A stretch of DNA of 64,000 nucleotides from Legionella cherrii (GCF_900635815.1 NZ_LR134173.1:533501-597500); one strand, 5' to 3'. Positions 7,523 through 16,643 are shown, numbered from the stretch's first letter. Program-made: numbers and translations. The notes: generated by a model not told the origin, from the letters alone.

Positions 7523-9701
7523 GAAGCCTTACCATGAAGTCGTTGCCAATCAAATTATTGGAAGCCTGAAAGCAGGAACCGCTCCCTGGTTAAAACCATG
7601 GGAGCCATGCCTAGGCACTGGTCAAATTCCATATAATCCAGTCACCGGGAAGCGTTATCGAGGAATCAATGCCTTGTATTTGATGCTGAGTCAAAATGAT
7701 GACAACCGCTGGCTTACCTACAAACAGGCACAAAGCATGGATGCGCAGGTTTGCAAGGGAGAAAAAGGCACCACGATTCAGTATTGGAAATTTCATGAGG
7801 AACAAATCAAACATGATGATGCGGGTAAACCCGTGCTTGATGAGCATGGTCATCCATTAAAAGTGAGCGTGAATCTTGAGCGACCTAAGGTGTTTTATGC
7901 AACAGTATTTCACGCCTCGCAAATTGATAATATGCCAGAACTCGTTGCAAAAGAGCCAGACTGGTCCTTAATTGAAAGAGCAGAAAAACTGCTACATAAG
8001 TCAGGTGCTAACATTATTCACTCCGAAGCAGACAGAGCTTTTTACAGGCTATCGACGGATAGCATCCATCTTCCACCAAAAGAACAATTTAAATCCGCAG
8101 CAAACTATTATGCCACTGCTTTGCATGAGTTAGGACATTGGAGCGGCCATCCTTCAAGACTGGATAGAGATTTAGGCCATCCGTTTGGTTCAGATGCCTA
8201 TGCCAAAGAAGAATTGAGAGCAGAAATTGCAAGCATGCTTTTAGGTGCCGAACTGGGTATAGATCACGACCCATCTCAACACACTGCTTATATCAAATCA
8301 TGGATTCGGGTTTTGGAAGATGAGCCTTTAGAAATCTTCAGGGCATCTGCAGATGCAGAGAAAATAGTGAATCACCTGTGTGCTTTGGAGCAAACGCAAG
8401 ACATTCAACTGGCAGAACTGATTGAAATCAAGGATGATAAACTAAAAGAGGAAGTTCTTATGGCATCTGAAAACACCACTTCGGGAAAGGTCTGGTTAAG
8501 CATCCCCTTCAAACAAAAAGAACTTGCCAAATCCACAATTGGAAAACTTCCTGATGGAACACCAGGTATTGCCTGGGATAAAGTGCAAAAATGTTGGTAT
8601 GCAAACCCTGGTGTTCCTGTTGAGAAGATCAAAGCCTGGATTCCTGAATATCAAGCACAATCTCAGGATAAAGCGCTCATTCCTGCAGATGAATTTAAAG
8701 CGGCATTGATAAGCCTCGGCGCTATTGTTTCAGGTGAGCATCCCATTATGGATGGCAAACCTCATCGTATCCCTACGGAGGGTGATAAAAAAGGTGAAAA
8801 GGCAGGATTTTATGTGGCTCATTTAGATGGTATTCCTGCGGGATATATTAAAAACAACCGAACTGGTGCTGAGCTTAACTGGAAATCCAAGGGTTACATT
8901 TTAACTGATGAACAAAAAGCAACGCTTAAGGCCGAAGCGCTGAAACATCAACAGACTCGCCAACGAGAGTTGGAAGCCAAACAAAAAAGCACCGCATTAA
9001 AACTCAAGCAAAAATTATCCATGATGGCAGAGGTTGTGGAGCCCACAACTTATATGCAAGCCAAAGGTATTCAGGTTCATTCTGGCGTGTATACCGATGA
9101 AGAAAAAAAACTAACCTGTATTCCAGCAACAGATTGCGAAGGAACACTCTGGACGGTTCAGTACATTGCCGAGGATGGAACCAAGCGATTTGCAAAAGGC
9201 TCAAAAAAGGAAGGATGCTTTCATGTTCTGGGCGGCATGGACAATCTCTCTGATGCATCGGTTATTGTCATTGCTGAAGGGTATGCAACCGCGGCAACGA
9301 TAAAAGAAGCATGCGAACTGCCTGCTGTCGTTTCGGCCTTTGATTCAGGGAACCTTAAAGCAGTATCCAAAGCATTGTATGAAAGATATCCGCATATCCC
9401 GATTATGATGGCAGCTGACGATGATAAACATCTTGAATTATCTCAGGGCATAAATCCGGGTAAAGAAAAAGCAGGTGAGGCTGCCGATGCTGTCAATGGC
9501 TTTATTGTTCTACCAACTTTTGCACCAGGTGAACAATCATCAAACCCTAGGCAATTTAGTGATTTTAATGATTTAGCCAAACACAGCAAGCTAGGTATTG
9601 AAGGAGTAAAACGGCAGATAGAACCCAAAGTTGATAGAATCGCCAAAAGATATAACCGCTTACGCCTGTCGCAAAAAAGCAATATAGTCCATATTTCATA
9701 G
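7515..9701 (+). CDS. traC: TraC-type primase with ArdC-like N-terminal domain
   Basis: A DNA primase/ssDNA-binding protein co-transferred with the single strand in IncP-type conjugation, 728 residues. The N-terminus (about 5-130) is the ArdC-type ssDNA-binding domain (PWLKPWE, NPVTGKRYRGIN, GEKGTTIQYWKF). A zincin-like metallopeptidase motif HELGH follows at residues 204-208. The middle (about 325-365) looks like a DUF5710-type domain. The C-terminus is a Toprim domain, with Glu588 in AEGYATAAT and the acidic triad Asp635-637. The ATG at 7515 starts MTKKPYHEV, the usual ArdC start. A longer in-frame start at 7479 would add 12 unlikely residues. It is the last gene on this strand before a convergent block. 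Confidence 0.88.
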   Translation: MTKKPYHEVVANQIIGSLKAGTAPWLKPWEPCLGTGQIPYNPVTGKRYRGINALYLMLSQNDDNRWLTYKQAQSMDAQVCKGEKGTTIQYWKFHEEQIKHDDAGKPVLDEHGHPLKVSVNLERPKVFYATVFHASQIDNMPELVAKEPDWSLIERAEKLLHKSGANIIHSEADRAFYRLSTDSIHLPPKEQFKSAANYYATALHELGHWSGHPSRLDRDLGHPFGSDAYAKEELRAEIASMLLGAELGIDHDPSQHTAYIKSWIRVLEDEPLEIFRASADAEKIVNHLCALEQTQDIQLAELIEIKDDKLKEEVLMASENTTSGKVWLSIPFKQKELAKSTIGKLPDGTPGIAWDKVQKCWYANPGVPVEKIKAWIPEYQAQSQDKALIPADEFKAALISLGAIVSGEHPIMDGKPHRIPTEGDKKGEKAGFYVAHLDGIPAGYIKNNRTGAELNWKSKGYILTDEQKATLKAEALKHQQTRQRELEAKQKSTALKLKQKLSMMAEVVEPTTYMQAKGIQVHSGVYTDEEKKLTCIPATDCEGTLWTVQYIAEDGTKRFAKGSKKEGCFHVLGGMDNLSDASVIVIAEGYATAATIKEACELPAVVSAFDSGNLKAVSKALYERYPHIPIMMAADDDKHLELSQGINPGKEKAGEAADAVNGFIVLPTFAPGEQSSNPRQFSDFNDLAKHSKLGIEGVKRQIEPKVDRIAKRYNRLRLSQKSNIVHIS

Positions 9702-9767
9702 ATTCATAAGATTTGTAACGCTTCAAGCTATCAGATTAAGTTTTGAAGCTTTACATCTAACTGTTTA

Positions 9768-10847
9768 CTAAAAACACCAACAACCTTGGCTTGAATCAAA
9801 AAAATCTATATCTGTGACTATAGACTTAAGCTTATCCTTTACATGTTTTTTGAATTTTTGCTCATCATCATCTTGGTAAACAGACACAGCTATGCTTTCA
9901 ATAGTTTTTTTTGCAACCTTATTTTCTAATTTTTTCCTTTCTTTTTGGATATTTTGGATCCTTTCTAATATATGATAATCCTCACTAGAGAGGCTCCACC
10001 CATAAAAAACTAACTTTTGTCCAATTTCTTCAAATCCTTTCTCATATACGGTTCTCAAATAATGGCTTTCATAAATCCGATTCTTTTTTTCGTTATAAGC
10101 GCCCTCTGATACAAATACAGGTTCAAGATTTTTATTTTTCCAGGTTTTAATTATCGCTTTTAAGTGCATTTCATTATCTGAGACTATTTTTAAATCAATC
10201 TCATTTAAGTGCTTTTGCTTTACCCTGGCTAAAGTTAAATTTCCATGAGGATAAAATATTAAAATAGCTTTTTCTTGACCAGCGGTTGGTTTTTTTAAAA
10301 AGCTCCAATCGGAGTTAAATAAGTTAAAATTAGTATCAGTCAACTTTTCCCAAAAGCAATCTTTAAAAATAGTTCCTTCCCGGTTACCTATTGCAATTAC
10401 CCAATAAAGTATAAGGTCATAATTTAGTGAGTATACGATATTAAAACTCTTTAAAAAGTTTGATGCATTTTGTAGTTTTTCTATAAATACCTCATCGTCT
10501 CTATCATATTGAATATGGGCAGCTCTGACAGTTTTTATTAAGGCACTTCTACACAGTGAATAATTTTCATCAACTATATTCGTATTTCCTTGAAGTAAAT
10601 TTAATACTTCTTTTGCTTGCCACAGTTTATATAAGACAATCTCAAAATTTTGCGTGCCAAATTTCCCGAATAAATTACGTAGTTTGGGGTTGATATATTT
10701 ATTATCATTCGCCACTTCATATAGTTTGGTATATGCGAACATATCACTGAATGCAATGCTCGCTCCATTCCCTAAAATAAGAGAAGCTCCTTCATATTTC
10801 TGACTTATATCATTCCATTGCTTTATCATAATCTTACTCTTTTCCAT
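9768..10847 (-). CDS. SIR2-like / DUF4917 family protein, candidate defence gene
   Basis: A 359-residue soluble protein resembling DUF4917, a SIR2-like fold family. The SIR2-type landmarks are a nucleotide-binding start LGNGAS (residues 25-30), SLNYD (140-144), YPHGN (199-203, where SIR2-2 proteins have LHG) and FYGWSLSSED (281-290, like the GYSL-S-D motif). The C-terminal part is Lys-rich and helical. It stands alone between the primase and relaxase genes on the relaxase strand, a usual cargo position. SIR2-like NADases in such places often act in abortive phage or plasmid defence, but no NAD-cleaving residue can be proved here. The first ATG has no clear ribosome site. An internal ATG at 10829 behind a GAGTAAG stretch is an alternative start. 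Confidence 0.65.
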   Translation of the reverse strand: MEKSKIMIKQWNDISQKYEGASLILGNGASIAFSDMFAYTKLYEVANDNKYINPKLRNLFGKFGTQNFEIVLYKLWQAKEVLNLLQGNTNIVDENYSLCRSALIKTVRAAHIQYDRDDEVFIEKLQNASNFLKSFNIVYSLNYDLILYWVIAIGNREGTIFKDCFWEKLTDTNFNLFNSDWSFLKKPTAGQEKAILIFYPHGNLTLARVKQKHLNEIDLKIVSDNEMHLKAIIKTWKNKNLEPVFVSEGAYNEKKNRIYESHYLRTVYEKGFEEIGQKLVFYGWSLSSEDYHILERIQNIQKERKKLENKVAKKTIESIAVSVYQDDDEQKFKKHVKDKLKSIVTDIDFFDSSQGCWCF

Positions 10848-10894
10848 ATGAGTGACAATTTAAGCATACAAAATGCACAAATAATATTCAAATA

Positions 10895-12763
10895 TTATGG
10901 TTTTCGATTTTTCCCTTTCTGCTTTAATCCATAAATTTTCCGTCGCACATTGTTATCAGGTTGGAGTCTTTGCCGCTCCAGCTGATCATGTGCATTATCC
11001 TGCAATAGCACTTGACCTCCTCCGGTGAGCTGAACCAGATCGCATTTGGACAAGTTTCGCAAGCTGTTGTGATCTTTGGCTGGCGAGCCTTGTCTAATGC
11101 TAAAAGAGTTGGACTTTGTGCTCCGGTGCTTTCCATTTCCATTGGCTGTTCCAGCAGCCGCATGGCTTCCTGGATCTCTCCTTCGATGGTTTTGTCGGTT
11201 TGATCTTGATTGTTCATGAGATTTCTCCTTTTCTAAATTTAATTTTTGGCGTTGGTTTTCCAAATCCAAATCAGCAAAAGTGATTGGTATTTGATATTGA
11301 ATAACAATTTGCAAGATAATCTTTTTAAATTGTGGAGACCCGCTCACACAAATACTGTCACCATAGCGCCGCCTTGCCATTTCCAAGGCTCTTTTAAGGA
11401 CAGGGATAGAACCACCTTTAGAAATTACAATTTCTTTTCCATTGTCTCTGATAACAGCGTTATCCTTTTTATAAATCTCAGTACCCTCTTTAGTAAGAGA
11501 GTCGATTTGTCCAAAATTAAAAGAAGAAAAAGCTGAGTCTGTGCCTGATATCGTGTAATTACTGTTGTTTTTTCGATTGCGATAACGCATTGCCATTAAA
11601 GCCTTCTGGTCACCACTTTGCGCTTTGTTTTGCAGCCAATCAGCCCAGGTCTTATTTTGATAATTTTCCATTAAACTGTGTCGAGCATGCGTATAATTTT
11701 TCCTGATGTTCTCAATGTCGTGCAGGAGAGTTTTGCTAATTTGCTGATAAAGAAACTTCTTGCTCATCTTTGAAAGGTTCATTAACTTTAAAGCGGTTCG
11801 TTTCATTCGTCCTCGTTTTTTGGCCTTATCAATCAATTTGGCTTTGGCTTCTCGCAAGTATTTTAGTTTTGCTGAACGTACATTTTGGCTTTGTGTTTTT
11901 TCATGCTGGTATTGAGCATAGAGTTCACTACTGATAAACGTTTTGTTTAGTGGTTCATACCGATAAACATTGGATGATGATAAATTAGTTATTGAAAACA
12001 ATGGTTCAAATTTACCAAGCCTTGATTCAAGACGCTGTTTAGAAAAATTTCTGGATACAGAACTTGCTTTGACTGCAAGACCATCTTCATCACAAAAAAT
12101 AAAGCCATTAGCCCTGATTTGTATTCTCATATGGTGCTTCGCTAAAACCTTATGTAAGTCGCTCCAATTTTGGGCCGTTTCGATTTGTTCTTTACAATTG
12201 CGCTTCATCCAGTTAATCAGGCTCTCAATTCCTGAATGTTGCTCCATATCGTCAGCAAGATTTTCTGAACGACTTTTACGAGTTTGATGATTGGTTATTT
12301 TAAGACCTAATTCAATTTCGAGACTGGATGCAATATCGGAAAAAGTTTTATATGCCCTGCAGGGTTCAATCATATTAAAGGTTTTGGGATGAATTTTATT
12401 AATCGCAACATGAATATGAAGATTATCTGTGTCATGATGAACAACAGAAATTCTTTGGTGTTCTTTAAATCCAATCGACGATGCCACTTTGAGTTCAATT
12501 TCTTGTAAAACTTGTAGTGAAGGGTTTTCTCCTGGAGCGAAAGAAATGAGCATATGGTATGTTTTATCACCAGTCGCTCTCTGGTTCTTGGCTTGTGTTG
12601 CCAAAACCTCCTGAACAGCCCAAATGGGATCGAGACTATTGCAGTTTGTTAGTCTGACTTTACCTACACGCTCTTCTTTGTTTTGTTTATTACACAGATA
12701 TTGGACAAGCCCCGAAAAACTGCTAAGTCTTGTTTTCTTCATAGGAATATGGCGAATAATCAT
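10895..12763 (-). CDS. traI: MobP-type relaxase TraI (IncP-like, LPD7 domain)
   Basis: The transesterase that nicks oriT and pilots the strand. The 622-residue protein carries the RP4 TraI catalytic set at the same positions: Tyr22 in VQYLCNK, Ser74 in YHMLISF, and His116/His118 in DTDNLHIHVAINKIHP. After a linker, residues about 395-500 (ISKGGSIPVLKRALE through ITFADLD) resemble the LPD7 domain that follows many MobP relaxases. The C-terminal 110 residues are Arg/Gln/Asn-rich and share DNA with a nested gene in another frame. The start overlaps the stop of traJ by four bases. Confidence 0.93.
   Translation of the reverse strand: MIIRHIPMKKTRLSSFSGLVQYLCNKQNKEERVGKVRLTNCNSLDPIWAVQEVLATQAKNQRATGDKTYHMLISFAPGENPSLQVLQEIELKVASSIGFKEHQRISVVHHDTDNLHIHVAINKIHPKTFNMIEPCRAYKTFSDIASSLEIELGLKITNHQTRKSRSENLADDMEQHSGIESLINWMKRNCKEQIETAQNWSDLHKVLAKHHMRIQIRANGFIFCDEDGLAVKASSVSRNFSKQRLESRLGKFEPLFSITNLSSSNVYRYEPLNKTFISSELYAQYQHEKTQSQNVRSAKLKYLREAKAKLIDKAKKRGRMKRTALKLMNLSKMSKKFLYQQISKTLLHDIENIRKNYTHARHSLMENYQNKTWADWLQNKAQSGDQKALMAMRYRNRKNNSNYTISGTDSAFSSFNFGQIDSLTKEGTEIYKKDNAVIRDNGKEIVISKGGSIPVLKRALEMARRRYGDSICVSGSPQFKKIILQIVIQYQIPITFADLDLENQRQKLNLEKEKSHEQSRSNRQNHRRRDPGSHAAAGTANGNGKHRSTKSNSFSIRQGSPAKDHNSLRNLSKCDLVQLTGGGQVLLQDNAHDQLERQRLQPDNNVRRKIYGLKQKGKNRKP
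10924..11217 (-). CDS. TraH-like acidic protein nested inside traI
   Basis: A 97-residue ORF lying wholly inside the 3' end of the relaxase gene, in a different frame. It has an excellent ribosome site (AAGGAG about 7 bases before the ATG). The product has an acidic N-terminus and an ordered Cys pattern: Cys53 and Cys56 (CETC), Cys70 and Cys72 (CYC), and Cys91 (MCDG), which suggests a metal site. RP4 carries traH, an acidic relaxosome-stabilising protein, in the same nested position, so a TraH role is likely by analogy. In this stretch the relaxase frame reads like low-complexity Arg/Gln/Asn sequence, as expected if the nested frame is the one under selection. Confidence 0.65.
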   Translation of the reverse strand: MNNQDQTDKTIEGEIQEAMRLLEQPMEMESTGAQSPTLLALDKARQPKITTACETCPNAIWFSSPEEVKCYCRIMHMISWSGKDSNLITMCDGKFMD

Positions 12764-13113
12764 AGTTTTTTCACCACTTCAAACATTGCATCCTGCGTGG
12801 TTTGAATACGACTTAACAATGTTCTTATTGTTTGGAGGTCAAAGTGCGCAACACGGTTATCTTGAGTCAGCCATAGTTTTAACAGTCCGCCAAGCCGTCC
12901 TAAGTCTCCATTGATTTTGGCCAGCTGTAGTATGTAATCCTTATCAACACTACTTTGAATTTGATAACCGAGGCTAATTCGTCTTAAGTATTCGGCAATT
13001 GAAAGGCCAGCAGTAGCCGCATTCGATTTAATTTGAATTTCTTCGGAAGGTAAAACAGGTACGCGAAGATGACGACCATTCTTTCTGGTAGGTGTTTTAA
13101 GTTTCTCGTCCAT
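12760..13113 (-). CDS. traJ: oriT-binding relaxosome protein TraJ
   Basis: A 117-residue DNA-binding accessory protein that recognises the oriT inverted repeat and recruits TraI. The N-terminus is basic, and the segment LRVPVLPSEEIQIKSNAATAGLSIAEYLRRISLGY (key parts VLPSEE, AGLSIAEYLR) is the ribbon-helix-helix type of the TraJ/MobC group. The helical C-terminus has the LGRLGGLLKLWL run found in IncP TraJ. It lies directly between oriT and traI, as in RP4, and overlaps traI by four bases (ATGA). Confidence 0.87.
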   Translation of the reverse strand: MDEKLKTPTRKNGRHLRVPVLPSEEIQIKSNAATAGLSIAEYLRRISLGYQIQSSVDKDYILQLAKINGDLGRLGGLLKLWLTQDNRVAHFDLQTIRTLLSRIQTTQDAMFEVVKKL

Positions 13114-13187
13114 AAGGATGCCGACCTCTTAATTAAGTGGTTATGCAATCCTTTGAGTATCGATTTGATCTCAAAACACAGTTCTTT

Positions 13188-13271
13188 CGTTGAGCACCGA
13201 AGGTGCGAATAAGACTCGTGAGGTTGGTAGCCAGCTTGCTGGTTAGCTAACTTCACCTATCTTGCCCTGCT
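13188..13271 (+). other. oriT: RP4-like origin of transfer (oriT) with nic site
   Basis: The strand shown contains TTCACCTATCTTGCCC at 13252-13267, which differs from the RP4 nic region (TTCACCTATCCTG/CCC) at one base. Nicking would fall between G13264 and C13265. Upstream, CGTTGAGCACCG and GGTGCGAATAAG (13188-13212) also match the RP4 oriT sequence as I remember it. Just before nic is an inverted repeat centred on CCAGCTTGCTGG (13231-13242), the expected TraJ-binding/hairpin region. The site lies in the traJ-traK divergent gap exactly as in IncP plasmids. Confidence 0.9.
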
Positions 13272-13482
13272 TTTTAAGTTCATTTAATTTCATAGTATCA
13301 GGTAATTTTATGTAATTTCAAGGTTATTTTTGAAAAGCCCTATTAATTACGGATAAATTACATATATGTCTGTTTAAGAAGATGTTTAATTACGACAAAA
13401 GGAAAGAAAATAGCATAGGCTATTGCCGAGCAGCGCAATAGTTTGTACCATCAGAGAGAACAATAATAATTGACGGTATGAC
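13272..13482. promoter_or_regulatory. AT-rich leader between oriT and traK
   Basis: About 210 bases without a gene, on the traK side of nic. The sequence is AT-rich with repeated TAATTT/GTAATTT units and a short inverted repeat AATTAC...GTAATT-like near 13345-13365. In RP4 the TraK-binding zone and the promoters of the tra leader operon lie here. No single promoter can be named with confidence. Confidence 0.4.
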
Positions 13483-13827
13483 ATGGGAAGCTCCCTCAGC
13501 GAACGAATCGCAGCAAAGCAGATGGAAAGAAAAGTCTCTGATAAATCTGTAAATAAAGCCGCTTTTCTTGCGCTAAAAAAAGATATCGCTTCAGCGCTAA
13601 CTGATGGCTGGTCCATAAAGCTTGTCTGGGAAACCTTAGTTGAAGAAGGCAAAATCTCATTTTCATATAAAACATTTTGTGGCTATGTAGCACGTTTGAT
13701 TGCTGCTGAAAAAAAGCCATCTAGTCAGGAGAACACCAAGGAAGATGAACAGGCTAAAAGTAAAGCAAAAACCGAAATTCGCGGTTTTATTTTTAATCCA
13801 AAACCCAACCTGGAGGAACTCTTGTAA
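13483..13827 (+). CDS. traK: oriT-binding protein TraK
   Basis: A 114-residue basic DNA-binding protein that wraps the oriT leader side and helps relaxosome formation. It has Lys-rich helices (RIAAKQMERKVSDKS), a middle segment GYVARLIAAEKK, and the ending IRGFIFNPKPNLEELL, whose FIFNPKPN-EELL pattern is typical of IncP TraK. The order traK-traL-traM and divergence from traJ across oriT match RP4. Its TAATG stop/start overlaps traL. Confidence 0.85.
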   Translation: MGSSLSERIAAKQMERKVSDKSVNKAAFLALKKDIASALTDGWSIKLVWETLVEEGKISFSYKTFCGYVARLIAAEKKPSSQENTKEDEQAKSKAKTEIRGFIFNPKPNLEELL

Positions 13828-14552
13828 TGGCAAAAATTCATATCACACTGCAAGGCAAAGGCGGTGTCGGCAAATCATTTATTTCAGCAACAACAGCACA
13901 ATACAAATATCACAAAGGCCAAACCCCATTGTGCATTGACACCGACCCCATCAATTCAACCTTTCATGGCTTTAACGCTCTCAATGTCGACCATATTCAA
14001 GTCATGAGTGGCGATGAAATCAACCCCAGGCTATTCGATATTCTCATCGAAAAAATTGCCTCAACTACTAATGATGTAGTCATTGACAACGGTGCCAGTT
14101 CTTTTGTACCGCTATCTCATTACCTCATCAGCAATCAAGTTCCAGCTTTGTTAAAGGAATTAGATCATGAAATGGTTATTCATACTGTTATCACCGGCGG
14201 CCAGGCCTTATTCGATACCATTAATGGCTTTGCTCAGCTGATTAACCAGTTTGCAAATGAAGCACAGTTTGTCGTCTGGCTCAATCCCTATTGGGGAGCT
14301 ATAGAGCATGAAGGTAAGACATTCGAACAACTAAAGGCTTACCGCGATAACAAGGACAACATATCAGCCTTAATTCAAATTCCTGATCTAAAAAAAGAAA
14401 CCTATGGTCGTGATCTAACCGATATGCTGCAACAAAAACTGACCTTCGGTGAAGTACTAGGTATGCCAGATAAGAGCATTATGACCCGTCAACGGTTAAA
14501 AATCGTTCGTGATCAACTGTTTGGGCAGCTAGATAACGCCAGGGTGATCTAA
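13827..14552 (+). CDS. traL: TraL, ParA/MinD-like ATPase of the transfer leader operon
   Basis: A 241-residue P-loop ATPase of the ParA/MinD class. The deviant Walker A motif GKGGVGKS lies at about residues 10-17, followed by CIDTDP at about 37-42. In IncP systems TraL belongs to the traKLM operon, where its exact job in transfer is unclear. It is translationally coupled to traK and to traM by one-base TAATG overlaps on each side. Confidence 0.87.
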   Translation: MAKIHITLQGKGGVGKSFISATTAQYKYHKGQTPLCIDTDPINSTFHGFNALNVDHIQVMSGDEINPRLFDILIEKIASTTNDVVIDNGASSFVPLSHYLISNQVPALLKELDHEMVIHTVITGGQALFDTINGFAQLINQFANEAQFVVWLNPYWGAIEHEGKTFEQLKAYRDNKDNISALIQIPDLKKETYGRDLTDMLQQKLTFGEVLGMPDKSIMTRQRLKIVRDQLFGQLDNARVI

Positions 14553-14983
14553 TGAATGATAAATTTGATACAGTTATGCAGGAGATCGCTGTCAAACATG
14601 GGGTAGTTTTAAGCAAGGATGATCCAATTCTCATCCTGCAGACCATGAACGATAGATTGATTGAAGAAACCCAACAGGCACAAGCGGCCGTGTTGGCTCA
14701 GTTCAGAGAGGAAATAGAGAGTATTTCCTCTCAATGGAAAGATGATGCCAGGGAAAAAGCTGAAAAGATACTCAATATGGCTTTAGCCAGCAGTAAAGAA
14801 GCCATGACTCGTTTGTTGCAGGAGGCCACAAATGAATCAGTATCGATAATTAAAAAAGTAATTTCTGATTCAGTAGCAGAGGTTCATGATATGGCAAAGC
14901 AAACAAAAAATTATAGTCTGCTGGCCTTATTTGGATCAGCGTTGGTTGTATCTTATGTATTTTTAGCTCTATTTTTAATTTAG
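14552..14983 (+). CDS. traM: Conjugal transfer protein TraM
   Basis: A 143-residue protein: an acidic N-terminal half with long heptad-like helices (about 40-115, rich in Glu/Ala/Gln) and one C-terminal membrane helix (about 122-143). This is the layout of IncP TraM, and it is the third gene of the traKLM block. It would sit in the inner membrane with its coiled coil in the cytoplasm. No catalytic motif is visible. Confidence 0.78.
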   Translation: MNDKFDTVMQEIAVKHGVVLSKDDPILILQTMNDRLIEETQQAQAAVLAQFREEIESISSQWKDDAREKAEKILNMALASSKEAMTRLLQEATNESVSIIKKVISDSVAEVHDMAKQTKNYSLLALFGSALVVSYVFLALFLI

Positions 14984-15036
14984 CACTGGAATTTGATTTA
15001 AGGTTTATGGCACAAATGCCATTTATTACATATTCG

Positions 15037-16363
15037 CAGGGCGATTTCATCAAAGTTTAAAATCCAACCACTTTTTTGGTATATTGAACAGAAAGAGCGG
15101 CTCTCATCCTTTTTAAAGCGATTCCATCGGTATTTGTTTTCTCATCAGTTAACAGTTTAAGCACTATTTTTCTCATAATGCTTAAATTTCTATCTGCATA
15201 GCCGCGATAAATGGGGCACTGATCTTCGTTCATTCCCACATCCAACTTGTAATGCAAGCCATTTTCAATTTGCCAATGCTGCCGAATAGCCTCTGGAATT
15301 TTCCTATAATTCTTGTAATGCATCGAGGTGATGTAATAACGAGTTGCCATCTCAACTTCGCCAGTAGGTAAATGACGCTCTGACTCCACACGAATATAGG
15401 CACTTAAATCCTTCCATTGGTGACTATAGGTGGGTAAATACATTGCTGGCAATAGGGTATATTTCCGGTGTTCGATACGGCTATGGTCATAATCGTTGGA
15501 CTCCTTTTCCTTATACACCATCGCCTTATAATCTAATTCATCTGCTTTATTAAAAAGAGTGTTCACTTTTTTATATAAACGACCATGATTTTTTTTCAGG
15601 GCAAGCAGATAGTGGGCTTCTTTCAAACGGATTAATTTTGCAATACCTTTTTGTGTCCCCATAGCATCTATTGTTATTACTTTATCTTTGATATTAAGTG
15701 TCTTTAATAAAAGAGGAATTCCCTTTATTTCATTCGATTTATCAGGCGTCACAGTACTTCCCAATACTGTAGCCAAGCGAGAGCTATAGGCATTTATCAG
15801 ATGCGTTGCTTTCTTATTACTTCGTTTATGACTGGAGCCTCGTGTGGTTTTTCCATCAATAGCAATAACATCATCCGTAAATAAAGCACAGATTCCTCCT
15901 ACCCACTCGTGTAAACAGCGTTCAAACTCGATGGGGTCAATTAAAGAGAATACTCGGGCAAGAGTTTGATGACTAGGGACTCCTTCGCTTAGATCTATCC
16001 ATCGGCTTAACCAGCGTTTACGGGTCTTTGCTAATAACTCCATGGCCTTCCACCCATCACAACCGCAAACCAGCCCACAAAGCACTATCACTAGAATGCT
16101 TAATAATGAATAAGTACAACGTCCACCAACTCGCGGATCTTTTATTGTGAGAAAGCAATTAAATAAATATTGATTTTTTCCAAATTTACACGTACTTTGC
16201 ATGATAATCAGGCTCCTTCTTAAGATTTTAATAATCTACGCCTCGAAACGTAGGTGCCTGATTTTAATCACTTTTAATATATAGCTTCTATATCTTTATA
16301 AAAAAAATCCTGAACTTCTCCAGATGGTCGTTTAATTTTTATACTTTGATGAAATCGCCCCTG
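15037..16363 (-). mobile_element. ISAs1-family insertion sequence, intact
   Basis: A 1327-bp element bounded by inverted repeats containing GGGCGATTTCATCAAAGT (15039-15056 and, inverted, 16343-16360). The outermost bases are CAGGG at one end and CAGGGG at the other. It is flanked by a perfect 9-bp target duplication ACATATTCG (15028-15036 and 16364-16372), which indicates a fairly recent insertion. It carries one transposase gene with an intact frame. Confidence 0.93.
15057..16202 (-). CDS. ISAs1-family transposase
   Basis: A 381-residue DDE transposase of the ISAs1 type. The N-terminal domain with KDPRVGGRCTYSL and LVCGCDGWKAMELLAK precedes the catalytic core, which includes DVIAIDGKTTRGSS, VITIDAMGTQK and the late HWQIENGLHYKLDV segment with the third acidic residue. 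All three are hallmarks of the family. An AAGGAG sequence lies about 10 bases before the ATG. The frame is complete, so the element may still be active. Confidence 0.92.
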   Translation of the reverse strand: MQSTCKFGKNQYLFNCFLTIKDPRVGGRCTYSLLSILVIVLCGLVCGCDGWKAMELLAKTRKRWLSRWIDLSEGVPSHQTLARVFSLIDPIEFERCLHEWVGGICALFTDDVIAIDGKTTRGSSHKRSNKKATHLINAYSSRLATVLGSTVTPDKSNEIKGIPLLLKTLNIKDKVITIDAMGTQKGIAKLIRLKEAHYLLALKKNHGRLYKKVNTLFNKADELDYKAMVYKEKESNDYDHSRIEHRKYTLLPAMYLPTYSHQWKDLSAYIRVESERHLPTGEVEMATRYYITSMHYKNYRKIPEAIRQHWQIENGLHYKLDVGMNEDQCPIYRGYADRNLSIMRKIVLKLLTDEKTNTDGIALKRMRAALSVQYTKKVVGF

Positions 16364-16643
16364 ACATATTCGTCTATTTCAGATGGAAGAACATGCAATC
16401 TAATATTTGCTCATCTTCCGCAAGATGCCAAAGAATATTCCAAAGATCTAGATATTTTTATTAACCATGTGTAGCGACAATTATTTTTGCGTTTAGAGGA
16501 CAGCAATAAATTAAGCTAAAATAAGCCTTTCTGCAGGAACAGAAGTGTACATCAATTAAACTAAATTTGTCTCTATTTTTCGTTATTAATTTATTAGTGA
16601 TGGGGAGTAATAATTGGGGATTTTCAGGATTTAATTTTATAGG

